Translations under genes and position numbers: made by a program | From: Neospora caninum Liverpool | Taxonomy: Eukaryota > Apicomplexa > Conoidasida > Eucoccidiorida > Sarcocystidae | Assembly: GCF_000208865.1 (NCBI RefSeq) | Contig: NC_018394.1 | Location: 4,281,797 to 4,345,796 of the forward strand | DNA: 64,000 nucleotides | Reading direction: 5' to 3' | Notes under the pieces: generated by a model | What the model was told of the DNA's origin: nothing | What the model saw: the letters and a program-made list of their open reading frames with translations, nothing else | The model's database searches: none | In this document: positions 9,185 through 20,000 of the stretch, one piece after another | Position numbering within the stretch: the stretch's first letter is position 1 | Layout of the letters: each line of letters opens with the position of its first letter

Positions 9185-12100
9185 TTAAACGGCCGTCTTT
9201 TTAGTGCATGGATTCGATGTAGTTTCAGGCTTTTCTGTAGCGCAGGACGTCTTTTTTCCCCAAGTCAGTTGTTTGTCGCACGACATGGCCAAAAAGGTCC
9301 CTATAGCTAAGCGATGACCGTTCATCTGGATGGCTTCCGATGCATGATGTTCAGCAGGGAGCAGACATCGGTATTGCACCTGAGCCGCTATGGAAATATT
9401 CGCACGTGTGACGCCCACGTTTCACAGTAGGATTCGCAAGACAGAACGGACGGTGCCGGCAGTGTGATAGATCATTGGACGGTCCACGGCCAGCTGCCAC
9501 CGAGCAGCAGTGCGCTGCGGTAACTTGTGGCTTCCATCAGAAAGCCGAATGGAAGTCCGATGGTTGTATCAGCTGCCTTCAATAGATGACTGAAAGCAAG
9601 AGAACCGGTAACTGTCTCTCACTTGGGATGACGCGCGTGTGCCTGAACGAACAGAATCAAAACAACCGACTTCGTCAAGCTTCACTGTCGACAGAAAATC
9701 CGAGGTGTCCCTGTCAATCAGTGAAAAGAGTCCGTTGCCTTGTGATAGACGAGTTTCACAGGCGTTCAAAAAAGAATCAATCTTAAGCGTGTAACGACCG
9801 GTTGAATCTCTTTCGGGGAACTGATTTGGCTTCGGGGCATTAGACTGCGACGCTGAGTGTTCCAGGTTTTAGTGCATCCACTTGCGCTTGTAAGTTACTG
9901 AACGCAGAGAGGTCTCGTGCTGAAAGGGACACAAATGCCCTTCCTGATTGTGAGACCTTCTTTAGCCCTCCGAGCTACAAAGCTAACAGGCTCCACACAC
10001 CACGCTTTCTCTGTAACAACGGTGACATGCTGGCGTCAGGCATTTGTGTCAAGTTGTCAGGGATTTGAAACATGAATGAAATGGTTCCTCTTCCGTTATT
10101 CTTACCCTCTTGGAGCCACGGGCCGCCATGCGGCGTAGCTCATCAAGCTGCCTGCGAACGCCATCGTCCATTGGAGCGAGCCTTCCGTCAGTGGCTCTTT
10201 TGCTGAGGACACACGAAAGAACTTGGTACAGACCTGGTGAAGGGCAACGATGTTTTTTCGTGTGTTCTTTTATGTGACAGCCACGGGCCTGTGAGCAAAC
10301 TCTACTCCAGAGGTGCATGCTCCCTCTCACATTGGCTCACCACGTCGATGAGGTGATGATGCCTGTATTCCTGGTTGCCTTATGACTTTTTATTCGCTGG
10401 CAAAATTCAAGGACATGCGCTTTCGTTTCTCGCCAGGCACTCGTGACATAATCATGCGCCACAAGGTGTGAGGACTAGGTTCGTCAACTCCTGCCAAAAG
10501 AATGCACCGTTATGAGAACTCCGAAATAAAACAGCACTTGCCCAGAAACAGTGTAATGAACGTCTGTGTATTTGTGTACGTGTGTTACCCCCTTGGCGTC
10601 TCTTTCGAAATGTTATATGAATCCGGCGTAGCCCCGGAGTTTTCAGCGTACTGAGCGAGATATCGTATTTCTGGATGTATCTTGTAGGCAGCAAGATCGG
10701 CTTCCGGGGCACGTATCCACGGATGTTTCATCGCTGCAATAAGTTGCATACATGGGGTCCACGGGGGAACACAAAATCGATGTCAGCATATATCGCCCCT
10801 GTTGCAGCATTTTCCTCGTTCACTGCAGCAATATACTGAGAGATGATTCGGCAGGGCTCTTTCGCTTGTTTTGTACTACAAGACGGCAAGACACAGCCTT
10901 CTTGACCGTTACGCATCGCCAGTCCCTTCCGCCAGCACAGAAATATACACTTGTTCCAACGCAGTGGCTGAGCATGACAGGGGAGGTCACTATCCTGTCA
11001 CTCCAATGACTCCAACATAGTATGAGGATTGAGCTTTCAGGTCATCAACCTCCATCTTGACAGATACACCGCTTTAAAATTGCTCACCTTCAGAAGCATC
11101 TGGCCTTTGTTCTGGATCGTGCTGCAGTAGGGCTTGAACAAAGCTTTGCGCCTGGCAAGAAACCGCAACAACGCCGTCCACGGCATGGTTATCTTTTTCG
11201 ACTAAGTGGGTTCATTACCGCACTTTCCCATTTGTAGAGGAGAACGCAGGTGGAGAGTCTCTCTCGAGAAGGCGATCCTGTTCAGGAAGCGTCTCCTGAT
11301 TCGATGTTATTTTATTCGCCCTAAATATCGGAGCACTTCCAACCTTGCCGGACAACCGAGTTCAACTGGCACAGGGCTACCCCCGGACCTACCAGAGGCG
11401 AGGGAGGCTGAATTCCTGGATTATTTGGATAGGGGACTATTCCCGTAGAAACTTCTTCCTGCAGCGTGAAACAAACGTTCATCAATACGCCTGTTCTGAC
11501 ACGAAGGGGCCTCCCGCTTTGCCACGGAACGGGCACGGATGGACTGGAGTAAAGGCGGAAACCATTCTAGCAGCACGCAAGTCTATCTGTACCATTACTG
11601 TCAATGTAGGCATCATTATAAGCTTCCTGCTGTCATTGTGGAACCTTTAAGTCGATCAACGAGACACATCTCAACAGCAGCGTAGTGGAAGGGCTGTACC
11701 TCACTGGAGGCCGACGAAGAAACAATGGCAGAGGCAGTTATGTATGATTATGTATGACACATACGCACGCAGACCGCGGCGCAGTCTCGACGAAATCTCG
11801 GAGAAACGACAAATGCTTGTTGTGACCTTTTCTTCGGGGTGCTGGCTCCTCGAAAGAACACAGAAGAGTTTTGCTCAAGGGTACTCGCGGAGAGATTCTC
11901 ACCCGAATTTCGTGGAATGTTGACTTCGCGTTAACCCCAAATGGATGGGTACCATAAAGCATGGCGTAGACGACAATGCCCAAGCTCCAAAGGTCGCATT
12001 TTTCGTCGTAGGCTTGCCTGAAGCATATCCCATCTCATCGATAACACGCGAACATTTTGGACCGAGCAGCGAGAGCTGGGTTTTCGCATTGGATGCTCGT

Positions 12101-13388
12101 GGAAGCTCATGGCTCCGGTCTGTGTGCGTGTGCTGTGCACGCGCTATTACCAAAGAACACAGATAGGCTCCAGAGCGCATGCCGAGGGAAAACGGGTATA
12201 GGAAAGAAAATTTGCCTCTACGTTCTATGCTGAGCCAGCTCGAGTCAAGGAATGGCAAGACGAATCGAATCATGCGCTGAAGGTTACTGCTTTGAGGAGC
12301 GGGTGCTCAGGACCGGTTATTCGCATTCAGCGGCATGGATGTTGGCTGCCGATCTGACAGTGTTCCCCGATAAAAAGTCAATTATCTTGCGACACGGGTT
12401 GCAGATACAAAGCCTCCTCTAAGCGAACCGTTGTCTCTTACTTAAAGACTTCCGGTGCGATATACCGCGGACTGCCACAGACGACGGTCTGTTTGATTCC
12501 GGGTACGAATCGTAAAGCCAGCCCAAAGTCAATCAGGACTAAAGGCGAATCGTCGTCCTCTGTCTGCTTGTAGCATCAGCAGCAGCATCCAAAACCGTGG
12601 AGGTTATCTGTGGAGAAGGTAGCAGTGCTGTGTTCAGATTCAGATGCCACTCAGAAGCCCTCTTCGCGCAGAGGACGACACTACCTGTTTTCGGAATACA
12701 CGGATTCCGCTCTGTCTGCAAGCGTTAGCACCAAGAAGTATAGTGCTGATCTGGTCACCCGCTGTTGCACACGGAGTTAACTCACCAGGAACAAGAAATT
12801 ATCCGCCTGAGTCACAAAACCATAGCGGAAAAACTGTCTCGAGACGCGGAGTTGATACCGACGCGTGTCTCACGTGCGAACAGCATGTCTTTCCTACCAT
12901 AAGCAGAATTGCGCCATTGTATCCTCATCGTCTGGTGTGCCCAAGCTTCAGTGAAAGTTCAGATACTCGATATTGGTACTTACCTTCAGGTCCCTATGCA
13001 TGACCCCATTCTGGTGGCAATGTTGAATTGCTGCCAGCATTTGTCTGCGAACAACGCAACTCGACGCGCGCAGCACAACCCTGGTCTCATGCCACTGAGC
13101 ATTCGTTGACGTGGAACTTGCCTGCAGAAATCTGTGAAGTTCCAAATCGACCTTATTCTGCCTGGAAGTTTTTCTGTTTCATTGTCATTGACCAAACACC
13201 CTATCTCCTGTCCACCGCTTTATCCTCGCGCCGGGGCGATCTTCGACTGTTTCGTACAAAGCAGCTGGCAAAAATCGACCGAGACGAACCAGCGGTGTCC
13301 TTCACGCATTTCGTTTCTTTGTTGACATGACCGGAATATCATGCGCGTGTGTGCATGTATGTTGCTGCTGCTGCAGCTATCGGTGAGC

Positions 13389-13419
<31 letters not shown>

Positions 13420-13463
13420 GATATATATACATAGAAACATACATACATACATACATACATACA

Positions 13464-13495
<32 letters not shown>

Positions 13496-13501
13496 CATAC
13501 A

Positions 13502-13532
<31 letters not shown>

Positions 13533-15159
13533 GGTGTACGAGGCGGCTGTGACCGACAAGCGGCGCCGAGCAAAAATGTTGCATCGGCGAAGCGTTGCGT
13601 CGTGGGAGCGGATCTCCTGCTGAAACCGATTGGATCAGCATGACCGCTGTGGCTTCCATACCTCACGTATTTTACGATGTGCGCCTCAGTAACGACAGGC
13701 ATGTTCTTCAGTCGCTGTAGCAGATCGCCTCCCTGGCACAACTCGAGTATCTGCGCGCCGAAACCAAACTCGAGTCTCCACATGTTGAAATAAAGGTGGA
13801 AACGGCAAGATGCACAGGCATGATACATGCAAGAAATTATTGCCTTCTCGCTGCTGACACATTGATCTTCCTAGACGGATATGTAACCGGATATCTGTAT
13901 TAGCAGTATCACTGCGACCAACCAATAACTGGCGAAAAAAAAACACTTAGGGGGCGGTGCAACTATTTTTGAGCAGCTCGCCACATTACAACTCCTGCAA
14001 CAACTGATGCCGAAAATACTGCAGATCAAGATGTGGTACTAAACGCTACGATCCACTGTTCCTAAAGCATGAGATGACACTAAGGACACCAGCCGTGGCA
14101 TCTCGATCCCAAAGGTTTGGTTGACAGCCCGGACCAGTACCGGTCCCTTACCGCGTAACAGAAAGTGTCATCCTCGAAGAAGTCGTAGTACCGAAGAATA
14201 TTCCGATGATCTGCCGCAACCGTGCACACACTAAAAACGCCCTCTTTCACGTGTACACAAGTCATTTCATACATCTTTACTTCTTAGCTGTGGCACCTTG
14301 TCCTGCACCGGTTCGCACTTCCTCAGCGACCGTCCGATCTCAACCACCTATCGGGGGATAGAATTCAACAGCAAATCAGCTGCTTCCTCTCACACCCTGT
14401 TGCCAACGAGATAAATAATCCAGTAGGACCCTACAAATGATCTTCTGCTGGATGAAGGCAAGCAATGCTTAGGCAGAACGCCACCGTACACACGCGTGTA
14501 CCAGCATTTGGTGAAGTAGTGGTTACGAACATATCAAATCACGAGCGCCTAGGGAAGATGGAGGGTACGATATTGGCTCACATAGTGACCGTAGACAATC
14601 AATTTCCCGATAAAACATTGCCTTCGTGTCCACAGCCTTCAGTGTCGTCTTGTGAACGACCTTAACCGCAAAATCGATTCCCGACAATCGATGCCGGCCT
14701 GTAACGACGATCCTGCAGTCGTGTATCAAGGGACAGAGATGCAGTCAGTATGAGGGATAAGATTTCTCTCACGGAGTGGGAGCACAGCTCATTTTCCCGT
14801 GTAAATGCCGTGTGTATGACCGTGTCGTAGGGGACGAACACTACTGAAGCCAAGGGTCGGACAGGCGCGTTGTGCCACGCTCACCCAAAAGTGCCTCGTC
14901 CAAGAGGTCGCAGTTTCAAGTCGTAGTAACGCCGAACGTTGGTCTCCGAGAAGCGGAGTCCTGAGGACTTCCAAGGAAATTTCACGGTGCGAAGATGCTG
15001 GCCTAGATCGGAAGGGCCAGGACTTGTTTCCTCGTAGGCTTCGGCCACGGTGCTTCTTCTTAGCCGTGAAAATATCGAGCTGGCTTTGTTTGTCGCTTCC
15101 GGATGCCTCTCTCGTGAGGTCGTTCCATCGCCGTGGAACTTCGTGTCTCGGTTCCCCAT
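9185..15159 (-). CDS. CDPK-like protein kinase, 14 exons, N-myristoylation signal
   Basis: Likely Ser/Thr kinase of the apicomplexan CDPK/CAMK group, membrane-tethered. Exons: 15159-14885, 14712-14582, 14210-14152, 13750-13662, 13044-12984, 12806-12786, 12563-12442, 12017-11903, 11458-11393, 11151-11088, 10733-10589, 10202-10106, 9781-9623, 9379-9185. They sum to 1599 nt (532 aa plus stop). The first ATG gives MGNRDT, which fits the MGxxxS/T myristoylation rule. Kinase motifs are intact: LGRGTFG (86-92), catalytic Lys109 in [14 protein letters not shown] hinge, HRDLK (201-205), DFG (224-226), APE (248-250), [10 protein letters not shown], and HPWI (338-341). CDPKs usually have DLKPENFL; here it is DLKADNFL. 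The tail holds an EF-hand-like loop DRDTSDFLS (from Asp438) and a weaker second half-site [13 protein letters not shown] (487-499) where a CDPK would have its second EF-hand. Four canonical EF-hands are not seen. The last two exons and the stop are the least certain; an alternative last exon at 8307-8450 was considered. Confidence 0.85.
12786..12806 (-). other. 21-nt microexon of the kinase gene
   Basis: This exon encodes just seven residues, ADNFLFL, immediately after HRDLK. It is flanked by ACTCAG| and |GTGAGTT, keeps phase 0 on both sides, and supplies the otherwise missing catalytic-loop Asn (subdomain VIB). Without it the kinase core is incomplete, so I regard it as real. Confidence 0.85.
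13389..13531. repeat. (TA)n plus (CATA)n microsatellite in a kinase intron
   Basis: A TA run with a few interruptions (13389-13433) is followed by about 22 copies of CATA (13438-13531) broken once by ATA near 13490. It sits in the kinase intron between the exons at 13750-13662 and 13044-12984. Its minus-strand YVCM reading frames are artefacts. Confidence 0.95.
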
Positions 15160-17015
15160 CTTGCTCGACCACTCCGCCACCCGTGTTTCTTTTCTGGAAA
15201 CTGTCGCCGCGAGATCGTGCAGCTACACACAGCAAACTCTACGGAAGGTCGGTGGCAGCAGATGCACACGACAGCAACGACATTGCAGCTTTACGAAAAA
15301 ACGAGTCACGCCTCCGATCTCGAAAAGCATCCAAGTAGATTTCCGTAGTGCAGCACCGAAAAAGCTTGCAATAGAGAACACAAGGATTGGTAGAGAATAC
15401 GCGAACCCTCGCTAACAGAGGCGTCGAGGTTGTAGATCTGAAATTTGTGTGCCTGCAGCTTGTCCTGTTGAGCTGCTCTTTCCAACTAGCTTGTTACTGC
15501 ATATTGTTGTAAAAAGGGAGGTCGCTTGGATCACCTGCTACTCACGCAAAAACGAACGGATGAAAAGGCTCATGGGAAGAGCGGCAGAAGCTCTTGTTCC
15601 CAAAGCTCACCCGCTCAGCTAGCCAGATCGAGTCCCTTTTCTTGTCTGACACACTGTGCACAACGCGTTCTTGCACTGTTCCTCGCACAATACTCCACTG
15701 GGTCTTCCCTCCATTCACTCTTAAGGGCCTCAAGATGGAGAAAGGCTTCTCAACCGGGAAAAATTTGTCTCACAAACGACGCAAGCTCCCCGTGGGCTTG
15801 CGCCACTCACAGACTTGATGTCCGCCTAGCCCGAAAATGGTGACAATCTTTGCTGCAGGTTCGAAGCATCCTCGAACCTCGGAGTTACAGGAATTTTAAA
15901 GCCAATTGACACAGGCAGGAGGTTCAGCAGACGCTGCCTTTCCTACATTCTTTATTTTTCTACGTGAATTGCCTCACTCTCTGTGCCGTACTTGTGCAGA
16001 ATTATGCTCTAGCAGAACAGAGCGGGTCCGAGATTGCGCAGACCTCAGAAATCACGATGCCGAATCACTCAATTGGCTCGTGTCCGTTTAGATGCTAACG
16101 CATGTCTGTACTTATATATTGCCTCCGGCTAGCTCTCTCACCAGGAAAAGCTTCATCTTGCTTAACACCTGGAGAAATACCCTGCCGAAGAGCATCGCTG
16201 TTGGTAGCGATCATAGCTACTGGCTTCACACAGCCATATTGTGGTTGTGAGGTATGCGAAACTGCCAGCGACAAGTTTGTGGTATCCGCGCACTGATGAG
16301 AGTGCAAAGAGATCTTTTCTGTTGCGAATCTGATGCCATTAGTAATCGCCGTGGACGGGGGCACCTGGCTTGCACCACCACTTTGTTTCGTTCGTTAGTG
16401 CAAATGCCATCCTTGACGAGTTCCAGCGACACTTGCGCTCTCGTTTTTTAGTAGGCAGCCCGCGTCGAACCAGTGATAGAGCAGCAAAGACGGAAAAAGC
16501 TCAAAGTTGCGGTACGGGGCTTCGGCCGCAAAAGCAACTGATTTTTCAGGTCAGAGAAGCAGACTGGCGATGAGACAGCGACAGCAGAGAAAGGATCTGT
16601 CAGTCTCGAAATGACCCCGAGGCAATTGTCACTCTTGTTGCTTGACAAGAAGTGCGATGTTGTTTTTGAAAAGGTTCCTCGCCTGGCAAACAACTGTGGT
16701 CTTTTCAAGAGACTCCTCCTCAGCCACACGCGGTCTTCAGAAAAACTCTGCTCCTGCACTTTTCTTTTGTTGACGGGTACATCACTTTAGGTAGAGATAT
16801 ATACTCTGAATGCAGATAAACATCTGCATGTAATAGACAAGCACGTACGCTTCACATAGGAATGTGTACGAATGGAAGTACGCACGTATTTGTTTGTCGA
16901 CAGCGAAAAATAGATACGGTGTTAGATATATATACATAAATACAAACGCTTTGATAGAACTTGCTGGCATGAATGACACTCAATTTTTACTCAACGGTCG
17001 CCTGGCAGAGTCATA
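15160..17015. other. Intergenic region upstream of the kinase
   Basis: It separates the kinase initiator (15159, minus) from the stop of the giant minus-strand gene (17016). I see only short unconvincing frames. A 16.79-16.96 kb stretch is AT-rich with TATATA runs. Kinase promoter, 5' UTR or untranslated exons, and giant-gene 3' UTR probably lie here. Confidence 0.5.
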
Positions 17016-20000
17016 TCAGAATTCCTTATCTAGCTCGGTTGTGTAGTACACATTTTCCGTTGCATACCTCCCTCTCAGTCTATCTCCCCTCACTCCTGTA
17101 CCCTGTCTGAATTTTCCTGTCTCGAGAAGCATGTCGAACGCATCTTGCGCTTCTTCAACCTCCTCAGCGCTCATGTCGTGTTCCACGCCTAGGTCTCCTC
17201 TGCTTCTGTTTCGCGCACTGTGCAGCCTCTGCTGCCTTTCTGCGGCACGGGCAACAAGAACGGCGAAAGAAGGCGTCTTCCGCGTCTCGCCCCGGCTCGA
17301 TCCGTTCTCCACTCTGAGCCCTCTCGCGTTGTCATCTTCGCTTTCGCTCAGGCAGGTTTTTCTTCCATCGCCGCGGGACGCACGGCGCCTGTCTTGTGCG
17401 CGACTCCACTCTTCGCTCGAACTTTCGCTTTCTTCCTGCCTTCGACCCAAGTGCGGATCCAGTGGGGCGTCGAAGCCTCGTCCGAGTCGGCTTCTCGCAT
17501 AGCCGAATCCCCTCTCTCCAGCGCTTTCTCTCGTTTCTTCTCGTGCTCTCTCGTCTCCCGCCCCTTCCACGCGACTCGGTCGCTTCTTCTCATCGGCGAT
17601 CTGCTGGTAGTACCTTTCCCACGCGTCCTCTTCCTCTCTTTTCACCCAACTGCTCTGGCCCTCGCCGAGGGCCGACTCGTCGAGAGACAGCAGGGAGAGA
17701 CGGTCTTCCCTGTCTCTGCTGTCTTCCTGTCGCACTGTCTCCAGGCCTGCGAAAGACTCCCTCAGCAGCTGAGGACCGGCCTCCCCTCTTTCTTTCCCCG
17801 ATACACCACGAGGGGAAACCGTGTGGAATTTCGAAGAGGCCAGAGTCGCAAGTGTCGCATCGGCGACCGCCTCTGTTCCGCTGCCAGTGCTTCGTTTCGT
17901 GACGCCGCGCAAAGCAGGCTGGCCTGCGTGATCTCGCTCGCCTCGGCTGCTTGCCCGCGCACTCTGCGTCTCACTCAGCCTCCAAGATATCCTCAGACGT
18001 CCTTGTCGCGCTTCCTCGCAGGTGTCTTGCGCCTGCGGCTCCAAAAACCTCGCGAGAAGAGCCGAGCTGCTTTCTCTGCCAAGTTGTTTGGGCGTCAGGA
18101 GTTTCCGCTCTTTCCCCGTCGGCGTCAAGACACACGCCGCACGGGGCTCGACCTTTTTCAGCATGAGGGAAAGCGAAGTGCGGACAGCCACAGCAGGCGC
18201 CGAGGACGAGGCAGCGCAGGTCGACAAAGGCCCGTCGAGACTGGTGTCGGTTGCGGTGCTCGACTTGCTCCGACGGAGCTCGTGCAGTTCTCTCCTCAGC
18301 GTCTCCAATTTCTCAAGCCTCGCGTCCATATCACGGGTTGGCTCCAACTCTGCTGCCGACGGTGTACAGACACTCGCGCCGCCGCTCAGCGCCCCCGGCG
18401 CTCGTCTGCAGTCGCGCAGAGTCAACACATCTGTCGGGGAATCTCTGTCTTCCGAGCCCGACCTTTCTTCTGCTTGTTCCCCTCGAAGCAACCCGTTCGG
18501 TTCTCGGAAACTGCCGTTCCGTCCGAAAACGCCTCTCTCTTCTGAGAGCCTGGCTTCTTCCCGCGTCGAGAGGCTTTCCTCCACGCTCCGGCTCTCAGTG
18601 TCTCGCGGGGGAAGCCTTCGGGCACTGCTCTCCTCGTCCCCGGCAGACAGAACGTCTGGCGTCGCGGCCTCGGCTACCGGCGCTGCGTTTTCGCGACAGT
18701 TTCGCGCCTCGAAAGTCTCTGGTTTTCCCACGCCTCGGCCTGCGTCTTCGACGCAAGACGAACCGCGCGTTGTATCATAGGACGCACAACGGAGAGGAGC
18801 GGCATGTGCAGCGAGGTGAAGAGAAGGGCGGGACGAGAGAGAAGGCGTCTCTTTCTCGCTCCGGGTTGTGGACAGTCCATTCTCCCTCGCCAGCGCGCGT
18901 CCGTCGGTCTCGTCTCGTTCGTTTCCTTCGCCTTCTCGCCGATGCGGGAACCGTTCCGTCTCTTCGAGGCCTGACAGATCGCCCTGTGCGCCCGCCGAAT
19001 TCGCCGCTTCTCTCGCGAGGTGCGGAGAATAACGCGCGCGGGCGAGACAAGACGAAGCGGAGGCTGACGGGAGTTCTGGGGTCGCTTCTTCTGGCGCTCG
19101 CCTCCCATCTTCTCCGGTGTCGCGCAGGCCGTCACCGACGGGGAACTCGGGAGTTCGCTTCCCCGCCGCGTGCTCGTTCGTCGAAACGCGTCTTGCCCCG
19201 CCTTCTCCTTCGGTCCTCTCCTCTCTCGCCTCTCTCTCGGCTCGTGCCTCTACTTGGAGACCTCGAGAAGCTTCCCGAGCCGCAGCCAAGGCCGCCTGGC
19301 CCTCTGTGAGCACCACAACTCCGTCCCGCAAAAGGAGAGGACCGCTCGACAGGATCTCACCCACCTCGGCGGAGAGCGGCGAAAAGGGGAGAGAAAACGA
19401 GCGCGGATCTGGATCCTCCAAAGAGGCACGACGGGCGTCTTGGGAAGCTTGGAGACGCCGCAGTTCTTCCTGCTGCCGCCGGATGAAGAGACGAAGGCGC
19501 TGATCTCGACGCGCAAAACGGTCCTGTGCATACAAGCCACCAAAAAAGACAAAAAGGCACCTTGAACGCTCGTCGGGAAAAGGGAAGAGCACGAGGAGAG
19601 TGCACACAAGACGCAAACACCCCCCCAAAACCGCAAAAACACTTTGCACACTTTTCTTCCACCTTTTTTCCTGTCCTGCTCGGGGGCACAGAACGAACGT
19701 GACACACTCCGCGAGGAGTATATGCAGAGCCCGCATTTGTCGTGGGGAATCTTTCTCCTCTCGCGTGCTATGCCGAGAAAAGAACGAAACGCGTCTTCTT
19801 CGAGCACTGTGTCGCCGTGTTTTGCTCCCTTGTGCCGTTGTCTCTTTCGCGTTTTCTTCTTCTGCCTTTGCGTGGAGAAGGCGCCCGAACCCGAGGGGAA
19901 GGGAACTGTCTTCCCTTATATTTCTCCGGTGTCTCTCATCGCTTTTCGCCCTGTCTGGTTCCTTCTCCGTGACCTCAGTGCCCCGCGGCCTACAAGTCTC

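Noticed and set aside
13341..13659. Open frames of repeated Tyr-Val-Cys-Met / Ile-His-Thr
   Set aside because: They are translations of the CATA/TA microsatellite within a kinase intron.
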